Assembly: GCA_958510875.1 (NCBI GenBank)
Contig: OY294070.1
Coordinates: forward strand, 14,747,631-14,811,630
Direction of reading: 5' to 3'
From: Endomychus coccineus
Taxonomy: Eukaryota; Arthropoda; Insecta; Coleoptera; Endomychidae
DNA length: 64,000 nucleotides
How positions within the stretch are numbered: position 1 is the stretch's first letter; every line of letters begins with the position of its first letter. Shown here piece by piece: positions 53,990-64,000 of the stretch. The notes under the pieces are model-generated. The model was not told where the DNA came from and ran no database searches. It saw only the letters and a program-made list of their open reading frames with translations. A program made the translations under genes and the position numbers.

Positions 53990-55936
53990 ATATGTTCAGC
54001 ACCCACTTTAACCTATCCTTTGACCTTAACTCAACTCAAGCAAGCCATAATATTAATAAAATAAATAAAAACTCTTTGTATTTAGCTCCCACTGATGTCA
54101 ATGAGGTATGTCAAGTAATAAAAAAAATTAAATCCACCTTTTCTTCTGGTATCGAAGACATTCCTCCATCTATTGTTGAAAAGATATCAAATATGATAGC
54201 CATTCCATTAGTAGAGATTATTAATACATGTTTCAGTAGTGGTCAATTCCCTGATAAACTGAAAATAGCAAAAATTATTCCGACTCTCAAAAAGGGTAAC
54301 AAACATGACATAAACAACTATCGACCTATTTCTTTATTGCCAGCTTTCTCTAAAATAATAGAGCGAATGATATATAATAGATTATCCAGCTTCCTTGCAA
54401 AGAACAACATCTTAGTTCCTAATCAATATGGTTTCATGCCAAATAAATCTACGGAATCTGCTATATATCAAACTCTCAATTATATATTTCACATGTTGGA
54501 TGAGAAAAATAGGGTAGCAGGAATATTTTTGATCTTTCTAAAACATTTGACACTATTGATCATCAAATACTATTAATAATAAGATTCTTGACCCAGTATG
54601 AATTATATATAAAAATATAAGAATTTTTATATATCAAATACTATTGCATAAACTGGAATCTTATGGTGTGAGAGGAGTTTGCTTGAATCTTATTGGATCA
54701 TACCTTTCAGGACGCAGTCAAATTACTTGCATACAATATAGTACACACGAAAGAAAAGATTTTTATTATTCATCACCTCAACAAATCAAACGAGGGGTTC
54801 CACAGGGCTGGATTTTAGTTCCGCTATTGTTTGTATTGTATGTGAATGATCTATAGTCACATTTACCAAATGCATCTGTTTTTCAGTTTGCGGATGACTC
54901 GTCTTGCATAGTTGTCGACCGCGAAATCTCAGATATCTCAAGAAACTCCACTGACACTATCAACAAAATGAACAATTGGTGTAAAATTAACTGCCTCCAA
55001 CTAAATAACAGTAAAACAAATGTAGTAGTATTTGGGAACAGTAGAGTCAAACGAGAGGAATCGCTTTACATCTCACTCAACGGCAAATCAATTCCAGAGG
55101 CAGATCACATACCGTTTTTAGGTGTCACTCTTGACTCAAACTTCAACTGGGAGCTTCAAATCATCAAATTGTGCTCAAAACTAAATTGAGTTTGTTTTTT
55201 GCTAAGATGATTGAGAAATCGTTTATCAATAACAACAATTAGAATCTTTTACTTTTCACATGTTCAATCAATGGTATTTTATTCTGGTATTTTATTCTGG
55301 TATCCATCTGCTTTTTCTATAAAACTTTTCTCTTCCCAAAAGCGCATTTTACGGGGAATCTACAACTTGCCTCCAAGAACTTCATGCAAGAAATATTTTA
55401 AAGACTTTGGTATTATGACTTTGGCAAGTTTGTACATTTACTGCTCGGTGATGTTTGTCAAAAAAAATACAGAAACCTTTACAACAAATAGTGAAATATA
55501 TAATAATATGAGAAGTAGAGGCTGTGATGACTCAAAGATACCAAAACACAAATCAACTTTTTTTGAAAAAAATGCATTTTACCAATTTGTTAAAGCATAC
55601 AATTGCCTACCACAATGCATCAAAGATTGTCACTCCATATTGGGTTTTAAGAGAGTGCTTAAAAAATGTTCAATTGAAAATTGCTTTTATTCATATGATG
55701 AATTTTTAAATTTATGATATTTTAATTTTATTATTTACCCATTTATATGTACATGTCTGTAGATCATTTCTAAATTGTTGATCGTACTAACCTATTTGTT
55801 TTATTAATTTCTAAAATATCTGATATTGTATTCCATTATTAATGTTTATGTATTATTATTCTTGACATTGCTAATATTTTGTACAAAGTCATGGCAATAA
55901 AGTATTATTATATTATTATCATTATTATTATACATG
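53990..55936 (+). pseudogene. Jockey/CR1-group LINE, reverse transcriptase to 3' tail
   Basis: Order: KIKSTFSSGIEDIPPSIV, FPDKLKIAKIIPTLKKG, INNYRPISLLPAFSKIIE, NQYGFMPNKSTESAIYQT (53992-54576), then motif A sequence FLKHLTLLI and, in another frame, FDTIDHQIL. After a small insert: RGVPQGWILVPLLFVLYVND, a TAG, FQFADDSSC (catalytic, intact), INCLQLNNSKTNVVVFG, FLGVTLDSNFNW, a stop, and the thumb to FYSYDEFLNL (55211-55717). The 3' tail (ATTATT)n ends at 55936 after AATAAAG. No ORF1 or endonuclease; 5'-truncated. Four or five lesions separate it from an open frame. Confidence 0.85.
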
Positions 55937-57440
55937 CTGATCATTTGTGATGATTGTTTCCGTCTGTCAATACCTGGCGCATTTTGGAAAAGTGTTGGTG
56001 TTTCAATTGAAAAGGTAACTGATGAGGTTATCTGACTTTTTGTCGATATCTGTACGTTCTTTCTATAGTTTCACTGGGGATGTCCTCAATATGATTATAT
56101 AACAGCAGTAGCTGGATACAAATTTGCTCTCATTCATTCTGATTTCCATCGAAAATGGTTCGTATAATAATTTAATTTTGACGTATTTCTTAAATTAACT
56201 TCTGTTCGCGTGATAAGTGTAATGTTGCGTAAGAGTCGCAATGTACGGATGTGCTTTTTGAGTGACATATGGAACGACATCAATAAAATTACTCGAATGT
56301 AGTTGTAAATGAAAATAAATCGAGTTTCCCCCGACGAAATTCGCGTTGATCCAAATCGGCGATTTTTCCACGTCGCGTGAACGCTTTTCTAAAATTGTAT
56401 TTCCACTCTCTCTCTCATTCTATGTGTATACGGGCGATATTCGTACGAAGGAGAAACAGGAAGAGCGTAAGGAGAAATAAGTTATATCGACACTAGTTTT
56501 TCTTACTTAAAATCCGGCCCGTTTGTTTTTCTTCTCGAATTTTCCGCGACGCGTTCGTAAATCAGAATTGTATCATAAATTTGACGTGAATTACTTTCAT
56601 CTTTCACTTCAATCCAGCGTAAGTTATTTCCCGCAAGGGTGTACGGAACGCGGCATATTACCTGATGCTTGTACGAGAATCTATATAGGCCAAACGTGCC
56701 GAGCATCGGATACTTAATGGCGTTAACACAATAAAAATAATTTAAATTAAAATATTTATTTTTAAGGAGTGTTCGAAACCTTTGTTGGTTACAAAAGTGA
56801 GGGAAGTCAATGATCAATTGATCACAGTTCATATGGTTTTATGTTTTACGTAACCACGGCCAAAAATCCCAAAAATTGGTCTTCGTTTTCTACAGTCCTT
56901 GCTGAAACATTTTAATTTTCTGCGTGTGTTGATAAGAAGACATCTAGTTCGTTCGTCAAACATTTTCCAATTTTAGAATTCTGCAAAAAAAATTCTAGTT
57001 ACCTATATTTGATGAGAAGTGGTCTTACACCTAACTTCAACCGTTTTCGAGATATTGGCTTATTTATATTAAACATGACAGAAGCATACAGCAACGTAAT
57101 TCACTGTTAAATCTAAACGGTCCCTTATTCTGGTAAACTATAAAAGGATTCACACTGTGGGTACACTATAACACCATATATAAGAAATAATCACCCCTAT
57201 CCACTAAAAACAGTTTAGTCTGATGATGGCTATCAGTTGCTGGCGTTCGTCGTGAGACATCCACAAGGGACTATCTTAGGGCCATTTTTGTTCTAACTTT
57301 ATAAAAATGTTGCATAGTCCGATGGAATGTGCATATGTTTAACAACGTTATGGCTCCCGTTTGTTTTGAAGTTTCGCCAAAGCTATTGGTAGAAATTCCC
57401 ATAGCCATATGCCTAAAATTGTCGTTCGTCAGCGAACAAT
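55937..57440. other. Stretch without supported gene, partly CpG-rich
   Basis: 56290-56500 is CpG-richer (CCGACGAAATTCGCG, CCACGTCGCGTGAACG) and may be regulatory. Overlapping frames at 56503-56832 (-) and 56523-56717 (+) show no known domain. Confidence 0.4.
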
Positions 57441-57445
57441 TAGGG

Positions 57446-57505
57446 AATGGGATGATCATGTGAGGTCCATTGCGAAAACCGCTTCACAAAAACTTGATTT
57501 TCCGG
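57446..57505 (+). pseudogene. LINE family J, minimal scrap (copy 6)
   Basis: Sixty bases encode WDDHVRSIAKTASQKLDF, the block after the RT palm in family J. Homology ends on both sides. Confidence 0.6.
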
Positions 57506-57656
57506 GATGAGTGGTTGCTGATCACGGATATGATGGTCACAAAGTACGCCGATGCACATGGGTACCAGGACGCCTTGGCGGAGAATTACGTTTCAATTTC
57601 GATCAAAGTGCATGAAAGATTTTTACTCGGGGGGTCCACCGACTCACCTGAACGAC

Positions 57657-58625
57657 GAGGTACCGGGATATCAAAAATTATGTTGGTCAAGGGTGGTTGT
57701 GGAATCTAAAACGTGTGTCTTAACTTTACGTTTGAAATAATTATGTCACTGTCACACTGACATCATCAATAACCTACAAATTTCATACCTATTTATTTCA
57801 GTTGTAAAACAATAATGAACTACAAATTATGAAATAATTATGTGAACTTTGAACCTTTTCAGAGGTCGTGATAGCCACAATCCGGTTCAAAAACTGTTTT
57901 GAAATAGTTAATTTTCCGTAAATCGAATGACGTTCACGTGAGAAGCCCGTAGCACGCGAGTTAGAAAATTGCAAACTGGTTGTACCTAATACGGCTTTAC
58001 GACGACTTTTCGCCTGCCGTTTTCGCTCCATGTAGTTAGATTTAGTATCGGACCGTGCCCGACGGCCCTTCTTTTTTCGATAAATGTCCATTAAATAGGA
58101 AATTGAAACAGTTTGAGCTATTCTCAGATCTCAGCTACGCACGTCTAACGTGCGACGTACCAAAGGGAATTTTCTCGCGACTAAAATATACACGAAGCGG
58201 GTAAAAGCTAGCCGCCCATAGCCAAAAACACTTTATTATAACTGGCGCCGGTCGCACGGGGCAAGAAACGGCCCCAAATTAACAAGACCGAGGTAAAATG
58301 TATAAACTCTAACATACGCGCAGCGAGCTCCTCGAGGCATATGTCAAAATGATTTCGTTCGTAGCTAATTACATAGGACGTCTGACGTCCATGCAATTAT
58401 GTTTTTAGATAATTCGAACCTTCTAATTTCGATAGGCCACGTGAAAATTCCAGAGTCCAAAGCGCTAAAGACTTCTGAGTGTTACAATATTCGTATAAAA
58501 TTGCGAAATTTCGCACTTTTAGAAACTTCAAATTAATTATGACATAATTATTTCAAAAGTAAAGTAAGACACACGTTTGAGATTCCACAACCACCCTTGA
58601 CCAAGATAATTTTTGATATCCCGGT
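57657..58625. repeat. 70-bp inverted repeats enclosing Helentron-derived sequence
   Basis: The sequence at 57657-57728 (ACCGGGATATCAAAAATT...) returns as its reverse complement at about 58553-58625 with about three differences. Between them, 58110-58560 matches the about 310-bp insert found in both Helentron arms (14500-14810 and 16550-16850), in the orientation of the 16.5-kb copy. The right arm lies at the start of the second CXC ORF. Confidence 0.65.
57798..58091 (-). CDS. Unrecognised basic frame next to Helentron sequence
   Basis: A 97-codon frame begins MDIYRKKKGRRARSDTKSN, then YMERKRQAKSRRKAVL, a strongly basic stretch. It lies just to the left of Helentron-derived repeat sequence and on the same strand as that repeat's orientation, so it may be the start of a Helentron protein or of a passenger. 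No domain is recognised. Could be chance. Confidence 0.25.
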   Translation of the reverse strand: MDIYRKKKGRRARSDTKSNYMERKRQAKSRRKAVLGTTSLQFSNSRATGFSRERHSIYGKLTISKQFLNRIVAITTSEKVQSSHNYFIICSSLLFYN

Positions 58626-58923
58626 ATATACCCTCATACAAAATTGGATGCAAGAAGAAATCCCCATGGATCCAACACAATGGGGGTGGAAATTGAAGAA
58701 TTATTTTTTAATTCCCATTAGAATGACTCAACCACCTGCTCCACCTAACGTTATGAAGCTAATATTCTGTGGCTGTAAGACAGTCTGTGGTGCCATATGT
58801 GGGTGCCGGAAGCAAGGTCTTATTTGCAGTATTGCCTGCAAAACCTGCATGGGAACCGAATGTTCTAACAGCAACCAACATTCAGCAGAAGCAATGGAAG
58901 CAATTGAAGAAGATACTGTATGA
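58597..58923 (+). CDS. Second CXC-domain ORF, shorter copy
   Basis: Reads VYTLIQNWMQEEIPMDPTQW, GWKLKNYFLIPIRMTQPPAP, PNVMKLIFCGCKTVCGAICG and CRKQGLICSIACKTCMGTEC, ending in an acidic tail (EAIEEDTV). It aligns with the 24977 ORF over the WGW-K, PAP, and C-x-C...C-x-C...C-x-x-C blocks, but they are only moderately similar, so these are different members of the family. The start lies within an inverted repeat and the LPPTS part is missing, so it is a C-terminal piece. Zinc binding is likely from the Cys spacing; the function is unknown. Confidence 0.55.
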   Translation: MTKIIFDIPVYTLIQNWMQEEIPMDPTQWGWKLKNYFLIPIRMTQPPAPPNVMKLIFCGCKTVCGAICGCRKQGLICSIACKTCMGTECSNSNQHSAEAMEAIEEDTV

Positions 58924-60440
58924 ATAAGTAAGAAATTTGAAAATTTTTTGTATAAGTGCAAAAAATCAATTTCAATAATATATCAATCTTTTTTTTATGT
59001 ACTTTCGGATTCATTTAATGCCTTTCCCAATTCGTCACTCCATTTATTACGTACGGCAACGATTTTTTTTTGAAACTCTGCAATGCAGCTTCAAGCATTT
59101 AAAAAATAATCAAGACAGAATTCTTGAAGATGATCCATCTAAAGCAGCACCTCGTCCTTCAGGTTAGTCGGCGAACTTTTTGACCATCAGTGTCGTGATT
59201 AGCGACCTCAAACCAATCCCCCCCTCCCCCCCCCCCCAATTAATGATCTTTCATGCATTTAGAACGAAATTTAAATTCTCGGAGGAGGGCTATCCACCAG
59301 AGCGCCCTGGTCCCCAGGTGCATTAGCGAACTTTGTGACTATCATATTCGTGATCAGCGATAATAAAACTTCCGAGTGATAAAGTTTTAATCATTTCGTC
59401 GATGATTTACCAAGCAATAATTCTTTTTTATAACAGTTTCAGAAAATGCACTCAAAAAAAATTAATTTTTCAATGCTCCAATGCAATCACTCACCTCTTC
59501 TATAAAAACGAGGTGGACACTTTTTCTAAACGTCTTTATGAATCCAATGCAAAAAACAGCATCTCAATGCATCCATCCGGACGGAATTAAGAAGTTTTGG
59601 CCTTTTTTGTGTTAATTTACCTCGCCTAATAAATAGCCGGGTGTACTTAATTGAATAGCCAGCGATCTTACATATTTTCATACTTTCTATTCACAAATAA
59701 ACTGAAATCGTTTTTAAATTCTAAATGCTAGTTGTCTTTTATATGTTCCATTTTAAACCGTGTTTTTCACGCTGGTTGTGTATTTTCTTTTCACACTGCA
59801 GTCATTTCTGACTTCACGTCTTCGAATTGAATTCACACACTGTACACTATGAAGGCAAGTCGTTTACTGGAGATACGTTGCTTTGTGCCCCAAACCGACG
59901 ATACAAGTGCGTATGGCGAAGATAATCGCAGTCGGCCGAATAATACTTGAAGTAGGTACAGTTCAGAACGTTCCCCGGAACATAGTTTTGAGCGTTAGCA
60001 TTGCATGCGTCTGACGTGCGGTTGAGTGGGCACGTTGGTGGTTGGGTTTGTGTCCTTTAGTACCAACTGCCACTGTCTAATACAGCGTGTCCCATTTTCT
60101 AGTCGGATGTATTTTGATTTTGGTAACTTAGGCTCATCATCTACTTTTTTACGTATTTTAGATATGAACCTGCATTTTTCTCATCGATTCCGACAGAAGT
60201 AAATATTCTGTTTACAACTACGTATGAGCAAGCGTATGTTCGTATTTTCTGAAAGCGAAATTGGGACTGTAATTGAAAACTTCAAGAGTAAATTTCGCAC
60301 CTAACAATTATTACAATTATTAAAAGAGGTATTAAGAAAATTAAGAAAAAACCTGGTTAAGCTGATTAATATTTCGCCCATTATTTTCTTCAAACTGCAA
60401 GTATTGCCCTCCTTAACCTATTCCTATGGTAAAAATATTC
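58924..60440. other. Stretch without supported gene
   Basis: Contains a poly-C run at about 59218-59239 and a phrase GTGATTAGCGACC that echoes the repeat at 18096. 59820-60000 is somewhat CpG-richer. Nothing coding recognised. Confidence 0.4.
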
Positions 60441-60930
60441 TGATTTACACAAACTTGTTGAGTAGCTCTTGACACGGAATAGAAAACCAAGTTTTTGTGA
60501 AGTGGTTTTTGCAATGAAGCTCGCATAATCACCCCAAGAGAGGGTCTTGTTGGTGGCGATCGAGCATGGTTATGGGAGACTTCATAGGGATAGTTGTACC
60601 TGACATCATCATATTAGTGATTGTGGGATCCGTCTTCCTGGAGAAGACGCAAGCTTGTGTTTTGTTTGCATTGAACTCTACTAGATTATCAGATCCCCAT
60701 TTCAACATCAATGCCAGATCTCCATAAATTGGGTCAACCTGACTTTGTCTCGCTCCTCTGGCTTCATTGGATGGTATAGGGTCTCTAGATGAGAAAGCTT
60801 TATATAGTGTCATCTGCGAAGCTGTGGACGGGACAGGGAGTCAGTTCCAACAGATCAATAATTTGGAACAGAAGCAAAGTGGGTTTCAAGACTGATCCCT
60901 GTGAAACACCAGCGTTGATAGCGATCTTAC
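60440..60930 (-). pseudogene. LINE family J, copy 7
   Basis: Reading leftward: INAGVSQGSVLKPTLLLFQ (motif B, with Ser for Pro), CPVHSFADDTI (the catalytic FADD kept), a stop, then NEARGARQSQVDPIYGDLAL, MLKWGSDNLVEFNANKTQAC and VFSRKTDPTITNMMMSGT, and finally AKTTSQKLGFLF-type sequence near 60480. Frameshifted but retains the catalytic Asp pair that copies 1 and 2 have lost. Confidence 0.75.
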
Positions 60931-61299
60931 ATATTTTCATACTTGTTTAATGTTCAATTCAAAAATAAACTGAAATCGTTTTTAAATTCTAAATGATAGT
61001 TGTCTTTTATATGTTCCATTTGCACACTACAGGAACGAAAACGCGCGCTTCACTCTCTCAATTTAGGGAGTAATAATAATAATAAAATAATAAACATTTT
61101 TTACTCATTTGATATTTTGTATGTTTGTGAAATTTAACAAAGTCACGATGTACAATAATGTACATGTCTGTGACAACAAAGAAATAGATTTATATCGTAC
61201 ATATCAATGTAGTATATAATACAGTATGTGAAATTTGTATGAAATTTGTAAACTTAATTAATTTAATTTATTACATTAGTTGATATTCTTATTTATACA
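60931..61299. other. Spacer
   Basis: AT-rich. A 60-bp phrase near 60955-61020 (AAACTGAAATCGTTTTTAAATTC...) repeats one at about 59698-59760, showing another dispersed repeat. Confidence 0.4.
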
Positions 61300-61352
61300 T
61301 ATAAATATAAATATAAACATAAATATAAAATATAAATATAAATATAAATATA
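61300..61352. repeat. ATAAAT microsatellite, 3' tail of the last LINE
   Basis: Repeats of AAATAT/ATAAAT lie where the 3' end of the - strand LINE is expected, about 90 bp after its stop codon. Such simple-repeat tails are usual for this LINE group. Confidence 0.6.
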
Positions 61353-61439
61353 AAGGGGGAAAATTGCCAGAGATATAAAGTTATAAACAACAAAAATAAA
61401 TGATGATTTTCTCAAAAATAGAATATTTCTGAAATTAAT

Positions 61440-64000
61440 TAAATCATTGACCTGCTATAATATCATCTATCAAATCTTTTGACGTCATAATCCATTTTTT
61501 CAATTTTTTAATGAAAACTGAAATACTTAGTTTGTTTTCCTGATAAAATTGTTTTATTTCGATCGGTAACTTGTTATAAATTTTAGAGAAGTAGTATTTG
61601 GTAAAATGTTGTCCCATCGTTTTATTTAATTGAGGAATCAGACTGAGTCCAGCAACTTTGGACCTGCAGAAATATTGGTGCTCAGAGAAAACTGGTAGAT
61701 ATTTACGTTTATAATGATATTTCAAAATTTCCAACACATATAAGTCCTTTACTCTAAGAACTTCGAAACTTTTAAAAACTTCTTTAGATGGATACGTATT
61801 TTTTAAATTTATAATGGTTTTTATTAAAATTTTTTGAACAGTAAATACTTTCTTTAAGCTAATTTTATATGTACCCCCCCATGCTAAAATTCCGTATGTG
61901 ATCAAAGATTGTATAAGAGCGTAATAAGCATTTTTCATTAATTGTTCGTCAAATAGATATTTTAATTTTCTAAATAGATAAGTTAATTTTCTGAGACGTC
62001 CGCTAAGTTGATGTATGTGTTGATCCCATTTCATTTTACTGTATATAGTGACTCCTAAATACTTAATAGTGTCAACTCTATCAATATCATCATTTGAACA
62101 TAAACATTCAGAACAGTTATTATTGCATTCAAAATTGTGGATTAAAAGTTTCTGCCTTTTTGGAAGAGAGGTAATGTAAGATCCAAAACATATGAATTTC
62201 GATTTATGTACATTAAGTTTTAATAAATTTGCATCTAACCATGCAGTAATTATTTTTAAGTATTTCTCTGCTTCCAATTTAGCCATCAACCATGTATTTG
62301 CTTGTATAATTAAAACAGTATCGCCAGCATATGCTATCACTTTGATACCATCAATCTGACAGAAAAGATCATTTGCGTAAATAATGAAAAGAATGGGACC
62401 GAGTACTGTACCTTGGGGGACACCACAACTAATAGGTAGTGGGTAGCTATATTCTTTTCCTATTTGAACAATTTGAAATCTATTTGTCAGATAACTACAT
62501 ATTAAATTTCGTACATTCCCACGGAGCCCATATCCTTCCATTTTTTCCAGTAATAGTGAATGACTGATGTATCAAAAGCCTTAGTTAAATCTAAGAAAAT
62601 TGCTAGTGTTGGAATAGACTTATCAATATTATCATAGACTTGTTCGGTCATAGAAACTATTGCGTCTTGAGCACTTTTATTTTGACGGAAACCGAACTGG
62701 TTTTCATTGATTATGTTTTTATTGTTTAAAAAATTTGTTATTTTGGATGATATTATTTTTTCAAAAAGTTTTGCAATATTAGAGATTAACGATATGGGTC
62801 GGTAATTGTTCATATCTGTGCTTTCTCCATTTTTAAATAATGGCTTTACTAATGCTATTTTTAGACAGTTTGGGAATATACCCTTTTCAAACGAACAATT
62901 TATTAGATTAGTTAAAGGCTCTACTATAAAGTTATTTATATTTTTCAGAGTTAATGCATTTATATTGTCTAATCCTACAGCTTTATAATTTTTCAAGTTG
63001 TTAATTTCATTTGTGACCTCATTTTCAGTGATGGGGCTTAAAAAAAGCGTTTCATTTACGATCTTTGAACTTTTTGGAGTGAATTTCTTATTAGCTTTGA
63101 TATTAGAAGTTATTTTAGAACCTATATTTGCAAAAAAATCATTGCGCTTTTTTCTTATCCGAAACTATCGTTTCAGTTTCATGAATAATATTGCCTATGC
63201 TATTATGATTTGTCTTAGTGTTACCTTTTATTTCATTTGTGATTTGCCAGATTTTTTTTGGGTTATTGAGGTTCACTTGGATTTTGGTTTGGTAATACAT
63301 CGATTTAGCTCTTTTTATGATGACATTTAAATTTTTTTTATAATCTTTGTATTGTTTGATTAATTCTGTATTGTTAGGTGCTTTCAGAATATCTAAATAT
63401 ATGGTGTTTTTTTTGTTTATAGAGTTTAAGAGACCACTTGTGATCCATTCCTTCCTTTTACGCTTTTTATGATTGAACTTTATTGTATCAGAAGATTTGT
63501 TGATAGTTTCTTTCAACGTATTTATGAATAACTCCGTTGTTTGATGAATGCAATTAAAGTCTAATATTGAGTTCCAATTAATTAATGCAATATTAGCTTT
63601 TAGAGAATTTATGTTTATTTTCTGTATGCTGCTGCAATTAGTTTTACTATGGTTTTTACTCATGCTTTTATTATTTATATTATTTATTTTGAGAACTATT
63701 GGATAGTGATCCGTTAGTTTTTCGTGAACTACAAATGGTTGAAAATTTAGATCTTGAGAAGCACTTTTTATTAAAATATGGTCAATGCAAGACGGTATTT
63801 TATTGTATTCCATTCTAGTGGGTGTATTAACATATGAAATAATTAAATTGACAAGCAATTTAAATAATTTTCCGTAGAATTCGATAAAGGTGGATGTTCT
63901 ATTACGTTTATATTTATATCACCAGTTATTATTTCACTATCAAGTTTACAATTATCTACCATATATTGACTTAGACTGTTGTTAAAACGATCAATATTAT
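61440..64000 (-). pseudogene. Jockey/CR1-group LINE ORF2, endonuclease end to C-terminus (runs off window)
   Basis: From the window edge leftward: ITGDININV (endonuclease GDxN block, 63860-64000), a shift, IPSCIDHILIK and KLTDHYPIVLKI (catalytic Asp and His; 63139-63858), a shift near 63140, RT fingers NYKAVGLDNINALTLKN, NNYRPISLISNIAKLFEKII, NQFGFRQNKSAQDAI and FLDLTKAFD (62502-63135). After a shift near 62575: MEGYGLRGN, ISCGVPQGTVLGPILFIIYA, the altered catalytic block AYAGDTVLI, and a 365-codon open frame to the stop at 61444. YADD has become YAGD, which removes one catalytic Asp. Three frameshifts overall; otherwise well kept, so fairly young. Confidence 0.85.

Noticed and set aside
56523..56717. 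Possible GIY-YIG motif (RIYIGQTCR)
   Set aside because: The isolated match lacks the flanking Penelope-like blocks and sits in a short frame; judged chance.
59218..59239. Poly-C run as a structured or regulatory element
   Set aside because: A simple homopolymer tract; no supporting context.

Overview
This is a eukaryotic, AT-rich, intron- and transposon-rich window, almost certainly from an arthropod and most likely an insect. The transposon mixture is typical of insects: Jockey/CR1-group and R1-clade LINEs, a Penelope-like element, hAT, piggyBac, pogo/Tigger, Tc1, DD34D mariner, DD41D-type mariner, Helentron and fold-back MITEs. One short exon on the + strand looks like the first exon of a host nucleoporin Nup88 gene. 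I cannot name the species. No rRNA, tRNA, CRISPR array, operon or bacterial-type gene is visible.

Layout. 1-3.1 kb: a tiny LINE tail with long target duplications, then a decayed Penelope-like element (- strand) interrupted by an insertion. 4.1-5.7 kb: an R1-clade LINE (-). 6.0-9.0 kb: Tigger remnant, DD41D fragment, and an internally deleted hAT with target duplications. 9.9-13.7 kb: a LINE fragment with an internal tandem duplication, a second DD41D fragment between 47-bp repeats, a piggyBac scrap and a Jockey-like LINE. 13.7-16.9 kb: a possible LTR end, then two Helentron (helicase-endonuclease) fragments as a large inverted repeat. 18.9-21.6 kb: a LINE (-) split by an 852-bp MITE. 22.8-27.6 kb: DD41D remnant, a long-inverted-repeat element carrying a cysteine-rich CXC ORF, and a 621-bp MITE with 8-bp duplications. 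28-32 kb: fold-back A, LINE and hAT scraps, a LINE endonuclease. 34.3-36.4 kb: a small terminal-repeat element with a conserved non-transposase ORF, mariner and LINE scraps. 37.1 kb: Nup88-like exon. 38.8-47.5 kb: fold-backs B and C, and a nearly intact DD41D element with about 415-bp inverted repeats that abuts C. 48.1-48.6 kb: CpG-rich non-coding tract. 49-53.6 kb: DD34D mariner, a 1.25-kb fold-back, and a complete-length Tc1 whose transposase holds a 36-nt intron-like insert. 54-55.9 kb: LINE (+). 57.4-58.9 kb: LINE scrap, Helentron-derived sequence and a second CXC ORF. 60.4-64.0 kb: LINE copies on the - strand, the last running off the window.

How it works together: nearly all coding capacity is selfish and broken by stops or frameshifts. 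The clearest functional link is that fold-backs A, B and C and the DD41D elements share the terminal heptamer CAGGGTG and TA target duplications, so DD41D transposase is a plausible mobiliser of the fold-backs. The least explained content is the two non-transposase ORF families (CXC ORF; GERFHQD ORF), each found inside an inverted-repeat unit.
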